A DNA stretch of 64,000 nt from JACMLD01 sp963705285 (GTDB lineage Bacteria; Bacteroidota; Bacteroidia; Chitinophagales; Chitinophagaceae): assembly GCA_963705285.1 (NCBI GenBank), contig OY970066.1:4898001-4962000 (forward strand), written 5' to 3'. Shown piece by piece: positions 1 through 7,311 of this stretch. Every line of letters begins with the position of its first letter. Within the stretch, counting starts at the first letter, position 1. Under the pieces are notes generated by a model. The model was not told the DNA's origin, did no database searches, and was given only the letters and a program-made list of their open reading frames with translations. A program made the position numbers and the translations under genes.

Positions 1-717
1 ACCTATTTCACTTGATCAGGCAGTTTTTGTATCGGTCACCTCAGGATGCTTGCAGCATGACAAAGGACCAACCAACGTTTGCTGCGTAACTGATGACCAG
101 GCAATCGCCCACTGGCAACTTCCTACTCGCCACTCTCCTCCCTGTCAGTTGCAAAAATCCCTAGTGTTGCATAGGATACCTATTTCACTTGATCGGGCAG
201 TTTTTATATCGATCACCTCAGGATGCTTGCAGCATGACAAAGGAGGAACCAACGTTTGCTGCGCAATTGATGACCAGGCAATCGCCCACTGGCAATTCGT
301 TACTCGCCACTCTTCCTCAGGATGCTTGCAGCATGACAAAGGACGAACCAACGTTTGCTGCGTAATTGATGACCAGGCAATCGCCCACTGGCAATTCCCT
401 ACTCGCCACTCTTCCTCAGGATGCTTGCAGCATGACAAAGGACCAACCAACGTTTGCTGCGTAATTGATGACCAGGCAATCGCCCACTGGCAATTCCCTA
501 CTCGCCACTCTTCCTCAGGATGCTTGCAGCATGACAAAGGACGAACCAACGTTTGCTGTGTAACTAATGACCAGGCAATCGCCCACTGGCAACTCCCTAC
601 TCGCCACTCTCCTCAATCGCCCACTGGCAACTCCCTACTCGCCACTCTCCTCAATCGCCCACTGGCAACTCGTTACTCGCCACTCTCCTCTATGTCATAC
701 TAGCTATTCCCCACTGA
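1..717. repeat. Tandem repeat block: 99-bp units, then 38-bp units
   Basis: The phrase TCAGGATGCTTGCAGCATGA starts at 41, 218, 317, 416 and 515; the last four are spaced exactly 99 bp. Each unit carries a short inverted repeat (ATGCT-TGC-AGCAT). From about 576 a second unit of 38 bp (CAATCGCCCACTGGCAACTC and following) recurs at 576, 614 and 652. Because 99 is a multiple of three, long frames stay open on both strands, but the proteins are pure repeats and I do not regard them as genes. The block lies directly downstream of the hutU stop codon. The left edge is cut by the window. Confidence 0.9.
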
Positions 718-2460
718 CTACTCTCTCACCTCCCGATTCAATCTATCCTGCAAATCCAGACCATGTGCTGCCAGGGTTTGTTTTGCGGTATCGTATCCCG
801 CATCTGCATGCCGTATCACGCCCATACCCGGGTCGTTTCGCAATACACGGCTGAGTCTTGCCGCAGCAGCATCGGTACCATCGGCAACAATTACCATCCC
901 GGCGTGAATGCTATACCCCATGCCCACGCCACCGCCATGGTGCAAAGAAACCCAACTGGCACCACCGGCAGTATTTACCAGGGCATTCAGTATGGGCCAG
1001 TCGGCCACTGCATCACTGCCATCGGCCATTGCTTCTGTTTCGCGGTTAGGGCTTGCCACAGAGCCAGTATCCAAATGATCGCGGCCAATCACAATCGGTG
1101 CTTTCACTTTACCTGTTCGTACCAGTTCATTAAATGCAAGGCCGGCTTTCTCGCGTTCGCCCTGTCCCAGCCAGCAAATGCGCGCTGGCAAACCCTGAAA
1201 GGCAATTCGTTCCCTGGCCAGTTTCAGCCAGCGCTGCAGCGAAGCATTTTCAGGAAACATGTTTGCAATCAGTTCATCCGTCACTGCAATATCTGCGGGG
1301 TCTCCACTAAGTGCGGCCCAGCGAAAAGGCCCCTTACCCAGGCAAAACAACGGGCGTATATAAGCAGGTACAAACCCCGGAAAAGCAAAAGGCTCATGTT
1401 TCGTAAGCCTTACTGCTTTGGGATGTTGCGCTTCATATTCCTGGGCCCGTGCACGTATGTTGTTGCCATAGTCAAAAGTAATGGCGCCTCTATCCATTAA
1501 CTGCAACATGTATTGCACATGCAGGTACATGCTTTGATAAGCAAGCGCTGTATAACCAACGGGGTCGGATTGGCGCAGTACATTAGCCGCTTCATTACTG
1601 AGTGTATGCGGCACATACCCCACCAGCGGATCATGTGCAGAGGTTTGATCAGTAAGCGTATCAGGTATTACATTGCGCTCAAGCAAACGCTGCAGCAGGT
1701 GAACGGCATTGCATAATATGCCGAGGCTTTTAGCGGCGCCTGCTTTTTTATACTGAAGTGCCGCATCTATTGCAGCGTCAATATCGGTATACTTTTCATC
1801 AAGGTATTTTGTTTCGATGCGTTTGTCGATGCGCCACTCTTCCACTTCCGCAATGAGCGCCACCCCACCATTCATGGTAATAGCTAATGGTTGTGCGCCA
1901 CCCATGCCACCAAGACCGGCGGTTACATTGAGCGTTCCCTGCAGGCTGCTAATTGATGTGGTTTTGGAAGCAAAATGTTTATTAGCAATGGCGGCATATG
2001 TTTCATACGTTCCTTGTACAATGCCCTGGCTGCCGATGTATATCCAGCTGCCGGCGGTCATTTGTCCGTACATCATCAACCCTTTTTGCTCCAGCTCATC
2101 AAAATGTTTCCAGTTGGCCCAATTGGGTACGAGTTGGGAATTGCTGATCAGCACGCGCGGCGCATCCGCATGTGTTTTCAAAATGCCTACCGGTTTGCCA
2201 CTTTGCACCAGCAGCGTTTCATCGTTTTCAAGAATCTTCAGTGCTTTAATAATGGCATCCAGCGCAGCTATATTGCGCGCTGCTTTACCACGGCCGCCGT
2301 ACACAATAAGTTCCTCCGGGCGTTCTGCTACAGCGGGGTCAAGGTTGTTGAGCAGCATGCGTAGCGCTGCTTCCTGCACCCACCCCTTGCATTGCAGTTG
2401 AGTGCCGGTGGGCGTACGGTATTTTGCCGCATTGTATTGAGATGTGTCGGGAGTCATCAT
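718..2460 (-). CDS. hutU: Urocanate hydratase (urocanase)
   Basis: Second step of histidine degradation in the cytoplasm: urocanate plus water gives imidazolonepropionate, with tightly bound NAD+. Seen near the N terminus: YGGRGKAARN; in the middle the glycine-rich GLGGMGGAQPLA; in the C-terminal third ARICWLGQGER, whose cysteine matches by my reading the catalytic cysteine of the family, followed by GRDHLDTGSVASPNRETEAM and SLHHGGGVGMGYS. At 580 residues it is about family length (550-580) and looks intact. Three start-like codons lie in a row (TTG 2463, ATG 2460, ATG 2457); I choose ATG 2460, but ATG 2457 fits the promoter equally well, because the -7 box ends at 2461. hutH lies upstream on the same strand behind a 550-bp gap. 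hutI and hutF/G are not in the window. Confidence 0.96.
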   Translation of the reverse strand: MMTPDTSQYNAAKYRTPTGTQLQCKGWVQEAALRMLLNNLDPAVAERPEELIVYGGRGKAARNIAALDAIIKALKILENDETLLVQSGKPVGILKTHADAPRVLISNSQLVPNWANWKHFDELEQKGLMMYGQMTAGSWIYIGSQGIVQGTYETYAAIANKHFASKTTSISSLQGTLNVTAGLGGMGGAQPLAITMNGGVALIAEVEEWRIDKRIETKYLDEKYTDIDAAIDAALQYKKAGAAKSLGILCNAVHLLQRLLERNVIPDTLTDQTSAHDPLVGYVPHTLSNEAANVLRQSDPVGYTALAYQSMYLHVQYMLQLMDRGAITFDYGNNIRARAQEYEAQHPKAVRLTKHEPFAFPGFVPAYIRPLFCLGKGPFRWAALSGDPADIAVTDELIANMFPENASLQRWLKLARERIAFQGLPARICWLGQGEREKAGLAFNELVRTGKVKAPIVIGRDHLDTGSVASPNRETEAMADGSDAVADWPILNALVNTAGGASWVSLHHGGGVGMGYSIHAGMVIVADGTDAAAARLSRVLRNDPGMGVIRHADAGYDTAKQTLAAHGLDLQDRLNREVRE

Positions 2461-2490
2461 CAAATTTACCCAGAATTTTCACACCGGCAA
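2461..2490 (-). promoter_or_regulatory. hutU promoter, Bacteroidota type
   Basis: Read on the minus strand: TTG (2490-2488), 19 bp, TAAATTTG (2468-2461). This is a full match to the Bacteroidota sigma-ABfr consensus (TTG, 17-23 bp, TAnnTTTG). The -7 box touches the start codons, so the mRNA should begin at or within the first codons and carry no leader. Confidence 0.65.
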
Positions 2491-3013
2491 TTGGCATCGG
2501 GCTGACTTTAGAGGTGTTGGCTGTTGGCTGGGCTCAGAAGGTACTGACCTTTTCTGCTCTTTATTCAATCGATACAATCATTTTTAATCAACACAATCAT
2601 GAAAATCCGAGTTCCTTAAAACGTAGCAGTGGGGTTTCGCACAGAGCAAGCAGCGCTAGCAGCGCATTCAACTAATCAAATCATATTCAACTAATCGAAT
2701 CATTTTTTGACCATAAAAATCATAACAATCTGCGTTCCTTAAACCGTATTAACAAGGTCTCGCACAGAGCGAGCAGAGTTAACAGCGCCTTCAACTGATC
2801 AAATCATTTTTGACCATAATCATCATAACAATCTGCGTTCGGCTACCATCCGACCTCCCCCTGGTGGGGGGTAAGCCACCAGAGCACCAACTTATCAAAT
2901 CATTTTTGATCATAACAATCATGAAAATCTGCGTTCCATCCGCGCGTCGCGGCATTACACACCTGCCTGCCGGCAGGCAGGTTTACACATTTCCACATTA
3001 GCACATTAGCACA
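2491..3013. repeat. Intergenic repeats between hutU and hutH
   Basis: No gene is seen here. The stretch holds about four degenerate copies of a dispersed phrase of the type AATCATTTTTGACCATAA followed by AATCTGCGTTCC (around 2577-2620, 2697-2738, 2803-2840 and 2898-2938). A perfect 22-bp palindrome lies at 2961-2982, with core CCTGCC/GGCAGG and flanked by TTACAC/TTACAC. The same families recur near 13250-13560 and 14340-14560. They behave like REP/BIME-type intergenic repeats. Confidence 0.7.
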
Positions 3014-4579
3014 TTATTCCAGTGTAAAATCACCATAGCCATTATTGAGTGTTATGTTCTTTGCGGCGGCAAACGCGTTTAGTTTTTTTACCAACGAAAA
3101 GTCCTTTATAAGGCCCGCCACTTTGCTGATGTCTTCTCCAAAAATGCGGTCTTCTGCAGCAAACGACACCAACTCACGGGTATAGTCATGCGCAAATTCA
3201 AGCAGGGCGGAGCTTTTCAGCGGGTGCCGGAATTCAATGGCCTGGCATGCGCTGAGGAGTTCTATGGCCAATATGTATTCCAGGTTATCGAGTACCTGGT
3301 TAATTTTTCGTGCGCTAATGCTACCCATGCTTACATGATCTTCCTGCCCCAGCGAGGTAGGAATGCTGTCTGCACTGGCGGGAAAGCAGAGCGTTTTATT
3401 TTCGGTTACCAATGCGGCCGTAGTGTATTGCGGAATCATAAAGCCGCTGTTAAGACCCACATCTTTCATGAGCAACATGGGCAATCCCCATTTACCTTCC
3501 AGCAGTAAGTAACAGCGACGATCAGATATATTGCCAATTTCTGCCGCCGCAAAACAGGCGTAATCCAGCGGCAACGCCAATGGCTGTCCGTGAAAATTGC
3601 CCCCGCTAATAGTATCTTCTGCATTGAATATAATTGGGTTGTCTGTAACGGCGTTGAGTTCCGTTTCTGTAAGTGCTTTGAGGTGCAGCCATGCATTTCG
3701 GCTGGCGCCATGCACCTGTGGCATGCAGCGCAGGCTGTACGGATCTTGCACGCGGCCGCAATCAACATGGCTTTGCATAATGTCGGAGCTTGCTAACAAC
3801 AATCGAAGTCTTTGGGCGACCAGCTGGTTGCCCGCAAAGGGACGGAGCTGGTGAAGGCGCTCATCAAACGGCGATTTGGTACCCGTTAGCGCTTCCAGGC
3901 TCATCGCACCAATAATATCGGCGGCTTCCAGGCAATAGTGCATACGCTGCACTGCCTTTACCGCAAATGAGACGATAAACTGCGTACCATTGATTAATGC
4001 AAGACCTTCTTTGGGACCCAGTTGCAAAGCAGGCTGCTTTTCTTTCGCCAATACCTCAACCGTTGGGAGGCGTTTGCCTTTGTAATAACATTCGCCCAGG
4101 CCGATTAATGGAAGAAAGAGGTGAGCCAGCGGCGCCAGGTCGCCCGAAGCCCCTACACTACCCTTCTCGGGCACTATGGGAATAATATCGTTATCAATAT
4201 GCCAGCAGATGCGTTGCAGGGTAGCCAGTTGCACGCCGCTGTAGCCTTGCGCCAGTGCATGTACTTTGGTAATCATCATCAATTTGGCAATCTCTGGCGC
4301 AATGGGCTGCCCCACGCCCACACTATGGCTTTGCAATATTTTATGCTGTAACGTCTGCGTATCTGCTGCAGATATTTTTGTATTGGAAAGAATACCGAAT
4401 CCTGTGTTGATACCATACACAGTGGTATCGTTTTCTACAATTTGCTGCACATATTGCTGGCTGGCATTGATACGATTCGTGGCCTCAGTATCAAATACCG
4501 CCTTTGTCTCTCCGCTGGCGATGGCTATTGCTTTGCCGACGGTTAACTGGTCGGTGCCGTAATAAAAATGTGTACGCAT
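3014..4579 (-). CDS. hutH: Histidine ammonia-lyase
   Basis: First step of histidine degradation: L-histidine gives trans-urocanate and ammonia, without an external cofactor. The self-forming MIO electrophile comes from Ala144-Ser145-Gly146 in GSVGASGDLAPLAHL. Also seen are YGINTGFG (residues 55-62), NGTQ and a C-terminal QEDHVSMGS block. The 521-residue length is normal. An in-frame start 31 codons upstream (4672) would add a hydrophobic tail atypical of this cytoplasmic enzyme and would pass through the promoter, so I start at MRTHFYYGTD. It lies in the same direction as hutU and was probably transcribed from its own promoter; a DUF1543 gene diverges upstream. Confidence 0.97.
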   Translation of the reverse strand: MRTHFYYGTDQLTVGKAIAIASGETKAVFDTEATNRINASQQYVQQIVENDTTVYGINTGFGILSNTKISAADTQTLQHKILQSHSVGVGQPIAPEIAKLMMITKVHALAQGYSGVQLATLQRICWHIDNDIIPIVPEKGSVGASGDLAPLAHLFLPLIGLGECYYKGKRLPTVEVLAKEKQPALQLGPKEGLALINGTQFIVSFAVKAVQRMHYCLEAADIIGAMSLEALTGTKSPFDERLHQLRPFAGNQLVAQRLRLLLASSDIMQSHVDCGRVQDPYSLRCMPQVHGASRNAWLHLKALTETELNAVTDNPIIFNAEDTISGGNFHGQPLALPLDYACFAAAEIGNISDRRCYLLLEGKWGLPMLLMKDVGLNSGFMIPQYTTAALVTENKTLCFPASADSIPTSLGQEDHVSMGSISARKINQVLDNLEYILAIELLSACQAIEFRHPLKSSALLEFAHDYTRELVSFAAEDRIFGEDISKVAGLIKDFSLVKKLNAFAAAKNITLNNGYGDFTLE

Positions 4580-4596
4580 AATGGGTAATTCAGCTT

Positions 4597-4623
4597 CAAA
4601 TGTAAATGAAATGACTCCAGCAA
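4597..4623 (-). promoter_or_regulatory. Probable hutH promoter
   Basis: On the minus strand TACATTTG (4604-4597) matches the -7 consensus TAnnTTTG. A TTG lies 16 bp upstream (4623-4621), slightly short of the usual 17-23 bp spacer. The predicted transcript would have a leader of about ten bases. Confidence 0.45.
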
Positions 4624-4663
4624 TAAAAGGAATCAAAATTGCAGCAGAATGCAAAAGATGGTA

Positions 4664-5263
4664 ATGCAACAAAAATTATTTATGGTGCTGCTGGGTTGCC
4701 GCCCGGCGGGCAGGCATACCGAGCAGCACGACGTATATTTTGGCATTGGCACTGAATTAAAAGATCTCATTTATGGCATCGGGCAATCGTGGCCCGGTTC
4801 GGGTAGCATACACATTGATGCATGGCGTGAAGTGACGGTGGTGAATGGATATTCCATTCGTGTGGAGCCTTCCCTGAGTAGTACATCACAAACCGACAAG
4901 AAAAAACCGCTTGATCTTTTCTTTCTTAACCTGGGCGGGTATAAAGCAAATGAATTTGAAGAATTCCATTACAAAATGCTGGTGGTGGCGGATGCTATGG
5001 ACACGGCTAAAACCATGAGTAAACAAACTGCATTCTTTAAACATACCGGCTTGCCCAATGGCATCAATAATAAAAATGCGCGTGCGCATATTGATGATAA
5101 ATATGGAATAGATGTGGATGATGCCTATCGCATAAAAGATATGCTCTCCCGCGCCGACAAAGAGAAACATACCATTACTATTGTCGGCGATACGTCGGAT
5201 GAAGAAGACGTTTTTCATCTTGGCTACCTGCCGCTCAAATCTGTTATCGGACCAGCGGGTTGA
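4664..5263 (+). CDS. DUF1543 domain-containing protein
   Basis: About 199 residues with two related halves. The first contains KLFMVLLGCRPAGRHTEQHD and FGIG...HIDAWREVTVVNGYSI, the second LDLFFLNLGGYKANEFEEFH...AHIDDKYGIDVDDAYRI. These are the signature phrases of DUF1543, a small cytoplasmic family of unknown function found mainly in Bacteroidota and Proteobacteria. I choose the third in-frame ATG (4664) because the family usually begins M-x(1-2)-KLFMVLLG; ATGs at 4649 and 4658 are possible. It diverges from hutH across an 84-bp gap and is followed by GTTGGTG repeats and a row of terminator hairpins. Confidence 0.85.
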   Translation: MQQKLFMVLLGCRPAGRHTEQHDVYFGIGTELKDLIYGIGQSWPGSGSIHIDAWREVTVVNGYSIRVEPSLSSTSQTDKKKPLDLFFLNLGGYKANEFEEFHYKMLVVADAMDTAKTMSKQTAFFKHTGLPNGINNKNARAHIDDKYGIDVDDAYRIKDMLSRADKEKHTITIVGDTSDEEDVFHLGYLPLKSVIGPAG

Positions 5264-5273
5264 GCATAATATA

Positions 5274-5354
5274 TGTTGGTGGGTCATAAGGCCTGTTGGT
5301 GGGTAATAAGCCTTATTGGTGGGTCATAAGCCTTGTTGGTGAAAACACCAACAA
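5274..5354. repeat. GTTGGTG 20-bp half-site repeats and palindrome
   Basis: The phrase TGTTGGTGGGTCATAAGCC and variants start at 5274, 5294, 5314 and 5334, a strict 20-bp period. The last copy runs into a full palindrome, TTGTTGGTG-AAAA-CACCAACAA (5333-5354). The same palindrome is found in 5460-5670 and in 44452-44608. Confidence 0.85.
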
Positions 5355-5459
5355 GGGGGCGTGGAGAGGTTGGAACGTGCCGAGGCGTAAATCTGCGAAT
5401 CCGCGGCAAATCATTCACCTCTTCGCCATTGTTAGTTTTTAGCCATTGTTGGTGTTTCG

Positions 5460-5732
5460 CCATTGTTGGTGTTCTCACCAACAATATCAAGGGGTAAACG
5501 ATCACAAAAATGAAACCCCCGCGTTGGCGGGGGTTTCTGTGTGATTTTAGCCATTGTTGGTGTTCTCACCAACAATATCAAGGGGTAAACGATCACAAAA
5601 ATGAAACCCCCGCGTTGGCGGGGGTTCCTGTGTGATTTTAGCCATTGTTGGTGTTCTCACCAACAATATCAAGGGGTAAACGATCACAAAAATGAAACCC
5701 CCGCGTTGGCGGGGGTTCCTGTGTGACTTTCC
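5460..5732. repeat. Three 91-bp tandem units, each a palindrome plus a terminator hairpin
   Basis: CCATTGTTGG starts at 5460, 5551 and 5642, exactly 91 bp apart, and the copies are nearly identical. Each unit contains the palindrome TTGTTGGTG-TTCT-CACCAACAA and then a GC-rich hairpin (first copy AAACCCCCGC-GTTG-GCGGGGGTTT, 5513-5536; later copies near 5604-5627 and 5695-5718). On the minus strand each hairpin is followed by TTTCATTTTTG, so each unit looks like a factor-independent terminator for leftward RNA, repeated three times. Confidence 0.85.
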
Positions 5733-5846
5733 GTACTTTTTATCCTGTAATAATGGAAGTGACAAGGAGAATTATTTTTTTGTATTCTTAAAAATGTTCT
5801 CCTATTGGAAAATCGTACACCTATACTGTTATAATAATCGTACCAG
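5695..5846 (-). ncRNA. Candidate structured RNA, copy 1
   Basis: A segment of about 150 bp that aligns along its whole length with 6481-6640. On the minus strand the order is TGGTACG, GATTTTCC, a stem GGAGAA (5802-5797) pairing with TTCTCC (5771-5766), a variable stretch, then the terminator hairpin CCCCCGC/GCGGGGG with a T-rich tail at 5718-5690. No ORF is shared by the two copies. The stem is kept while one base pair is swapped (A-T here, C-G in copy 2). I infer a small terminated RNA on the minus strand; I see no clear promoter. Confidence 0.4.
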
Positions 5847-5983
5847 TTTTTACTAAATACCCCCGCACAGTACTATGGGCATAATTCCACAAAGCAAAAC
5901 TGTTTGGGCAAAATGATTGCACTTAAGTGGGAAAATTAACCCGGTTGCTACTATCCTTTACTGAACCTATACAGTCAAACTAA

Positions 5984-6325
5984 TCAATCGTCTGCAGTCA
6001 TAATATGACAGACATTAATCAATTCTATATTCATATAGCTTACCACTTCATTAAAGTAGTACCTGCTGGCTGCATTACTATTACCAGGTTGCTCCATATT
6101 ATCCACCCGTTGTTGCAGTTTATGCAAATTCGACTGAAGCCTGGCCCTTGTTTGGGGATTGGTAATGATCAATTCATTTATCAACGTTCTGTATTCACGG
6201 AAGCATGTCTTCAATAAATCTGCGTTAACGGCTGAATATTTTCGCGGAAGCATGGCCTTCAGCGATTGCACCCTGTTGGCGGTGGCAGCGGATTGCAATT
6301 CTTCATTCACTGTTACTAAACTCAT
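5984..6325 (-). CDS. Hypothetical protein, 113 aa
   Basis: I do not recognise this protein. It is predicted to be soluble, largely helical and without a signal peptide: MSLVTVNEELQSAATANRVQ at the start, a basic middle (PRKYSAV, NPQTRARLQ) and an acidic end. The composition looks protein-like and the frame is unbroken, but the gene is short and has no clear ribosome-binding site or promoter. It sits alone between two copies of a conserved hairpin/terminator element (5695-5846 and 6481-6640), a symmetry that suggests the region was duplicated or moved as a block. Confidence 0.5.
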   Translation of the reverse strand: MSLVTVNEELQSAATANRVQSLKAMLPRKYSAVNADLLKTCFREYRTLINELIITNPQTRARLQSNLHKLQQRVDNMEQPGNSNAASRYYFNEVVSYMNIELINVCHIMTADD

Positions 6326-6480
6326 ACTATAAGGTCTTATTAATAGCCGGTAGTGGCTTCTATACGCAATACATCAATTGACATGCCATTTGAAAAATTC
6401 CATCATGCGGTGAAAACAACAACATAGAAATGTATACAAACCGTAGTCTTTAAAGGCATTCGCGATCTGTTTATACAAAT
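6326..6480. other. Intergenic, nothing recognised
   Basis: AT-rich spacer upstream of the 113-aa gene. I see no ORF with coding character, no strong hairpin and no good -7 box. Confidence 0.5.
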
Positions 6481-6646
6481 GAAAACCCCCGCGTGAGCGG
6501 GGGCTTCCTGGTGATCTTCATTTACTTTTAATCTTTAACTGATACAAGTAATAAGGAGACATTGGGACGATTGTTCTACTAAATGTCTCCGGTTAGAAAA
6601 TCGAATTACTGGTATCGTTCAAATAACCGTACCAATTTTTTTCTGC
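6481..6646 (-). ncRNA. Candidate structured RNA, copy 2
   Basis: Partner of the element at 5695-5846. On the minus strand: TGGTACGG near 6631, GATTTTC near 6600, then a stem GGAGACATT (complement of 6590-6582) with AATGTCTCC (complement of 6563-6555), 9 bp with an 18-base loop, then the terminator hairpin at 6503-6486 (CCCCCGC-TCAC-GCGGGGG) and TTTTCATTTG. The matching stem with a compensatory change is the best argument for a functional RNA fold. Strand is inferred from the terminator tail. Confidence 0.4.
6486..6503 (-). terminator. GC-rich terminator hairpin
   Basis: Perfect 7-bp stem CCCCCGC-GTGA-GCGGGGG. The minus-strand tail GGGGGTTTTCATTTG is T-rich; the plus-strand tail is not. Confidence 0.65.
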
Positions 6647-6799
6647 GCGCATGGCCTGCTAATCATGGTTTTATTTCCACAGCGGCGCAAAAAAATGCAC
6701 GCTCTGTGTAAATTTTTACAAAAAGGGGTAGGTGGTAGGCAATTCAGGCTCAATATTCTACCTATTTTGGCCAAAAACGGCATTTGCCCATTTTTGAGT

Positions 6800-6829
6800 T
6801 TGCCCGCAACCCAAAAAAAATTATCTTCG
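6800..6829 (+). promoter_or_regulatory. Promoter of the tRNA array
   Basis: TTG (6800-6802), 19 bp, TATCTTCG (6822-6829), followed after 15 bp by the first tRNA-like copy. The spacing is ideal for a Bacteroidota promoter and the -7 box differs at one base (TTCG for TTTG). Confidence 0.6.
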
Positions 6830-6844
6830 CGCCCGGTCAAATAC

Positions 6845-6918
6845 GGCCCGGTAGCTCAGTTGAATAGAGCATCCCGACTTGCAAAGTCGGGAAGGTCATT
6901 GGTTGAAATAAAAATAAC
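6845..6918 (+). pseudogene. tRNA-like copy 1, broken 3' half
   Basis: The acceptor 5' arm (GGCCCGG) and D arm are identical to the tRNA-Arg at 6993. The anticodon arm is replaced by a 22-base piece forming a 7-bp stem TCCCGAC/GTCGGGA around the loop TTGCAAA (GCA at the anticodon position). The T arm stops after ATTGGTTGAA and runs into AT-rich sequence, so neither T stem nor acceptor 3' arm exists. It is 74 bp and tandem with the next copy. Confidence 0.7.
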
Positions 6919-6992
6919 GGCCCGGTAGCTCAGTTGAATAGAGCATCCCGACTTGCAAAGTCGGGAAGGTCATTGGTTGAAATAAAAATAAC
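6919..6992 (+). pseudogene. tRNA-like copy 2, broken 3' half
   Basis: Essentially an exact tandem duplicate of the 74-bp copy before it, with the same 7-bp anticodon stem, the same GCA loop and the same missing T arm and acceptor 3' arm. Confidence 0.7.
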
Positions 6993-7066
6993 GGCCCGGT
7001 AGCTCAGTTGAATAGAGCAACTGCCTTCTAAGCAGTAGGTCATTGGTTTGAATCCAATCCGGGTCA
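6993..7066 (+). tRNA. tRNA-Arg (anticodon UCU)
   Basis: A complete cloverleaf: acceptor GGCCCGG with CCGGGTC (one G-U pair), D arm GCTC-AGTTGAATA-GAGC, anticodon stem ACTGC/GCAGT with loop CTTCTAA (anticodon TCT), variable AGGTC, T stem ATTGG/CCAAT with loop TTTGAAT, discriminator A. CCA is not encoded, as is common in the phylum. The T loop has T at the usual C56 position, a mild oddity. It decodes AGA. It is the only copy of six in this array with a canonical 5-bp anticodon stem and a closed acceptor stem. A terminator follows after 3 bp. Confidence 0.9.
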
Positions 7067-7069
7067 CAC

Positions 7070-7095
7070 AAGCTTCCTAACGGAGGCTTTTTTTA
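7070..7095 (+). terminator. Terminator after tRNA-Arg
   Basis: AAGCTTCC-TAAC-GGAGGCTT followed by TTTTT: an 8-bp stem with one G-T pair. The same hairpin recurs with the tRNA-like copies at 7177-7202 and, with one stem mismatch, at 7284-7309. Confidence 0.8.
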
Positions 7096-7097
7096 TT

Positions 7098-7173
7098 GCG
7101 TGTAGCTCTGGTGAATTGAGCATCCCGATCCTTAGGATCGGGAAGGTCATTGGTTTGAATCCAATCCGGGTCA
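7098..7173 (+). pseudogene. tRNA-like copy 3, no acceptor stem, TTA loop
   Basis: It has a D arm with altered loop, an intact variable region, T arm and 3' half of the acceptor. The 5' acceptor arm reads TTGCGTG and cannot pair with CCGGGTC. The anticodon arm is a 7-bp stem TCCCGAT/ATCGGGA with loop CCTTAGG, which can close further to leave only TTA. A canonical U33 is missing. Not expected to be charged. Confidence 0.65.
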
Positions 7174-7176
7174 CAC

Positions 7177-7202
7177 AAGCTTCCTAACGGAGGCTTTTTT
7201 TA
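7177..7202 (+). terminator. Terminator, second copy
   Basis: Identical hairpin to 7070-7095 (AAGCTTCC/GGAGGCTT) and a run of seven T. Confidence 0.7.
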
Positions 7203-7204
7203 TT

Positions 7205-7280
7205 GCGTGTAGCTCTGTTGAACAGAGCATCCCGACTTGCAAAGTCGGGAAGGTCATTGGTTTGAATCCAATCCGGGTCA
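7205..7280 (+). pseudogene. tRNA-like copy 4, no acceptor stem
   Basis: 107 bp after the previous copy. The D stem is restored (GCTC/GAGC), the 7-bp anticodon stem TCCCGAC/GTCGGGA has loop TTGCAAA, and the T arm is intact. The 5' acceptor arm is again TTGCGTG and unpaired. Confidence 0.65.
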
Positions 7281-7283
7281 CAC

Positions 7284-7309
7284 AAGCTTCCTAACGCAGG
7301 CTTTTTTTA
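7284..7309 (+). terminator. Terminator, third copy
   Basis: AAGCTTCC-TAAC-GCAGGCTT and seven T; one stem position is mismatched relative to the first two copies. Confidence 0.6.
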
Positions 7310-7311
7310 TT

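Noticed and set aside
1..700. CRISPR array
   Set aside because: Units are 99 bp of near-identical sequence with no variable spacers and no cas genes; the same holds for the 91-bp units at 5460.
50..703. 217-codon and antisense 134-codon frames in the left repeat block
   Set aside because: They are translations of a 99-bp tandem repeat, open on both strands because the period is a multiple of three; no protein-like features.
4580..4672. 31-codon N-terminal extension of HutH
   Set aside because: It includes the hutH -7 box and a hydrophobic stretch unexpected in a cytoplasmic enzyme.
6665..6928. 87-codon frame over the tRNA promoter
   Set aside because: It overlaps the promoter and first tRNA-like copies and has no protein-like features.
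6845..6992. tRNA-Cys genes (GCA loop)
   Set aside because: The body is that of tRNA-Arg, the anticodon stem is 7 bp, and the T arm and acceptor 3' arm are missing.
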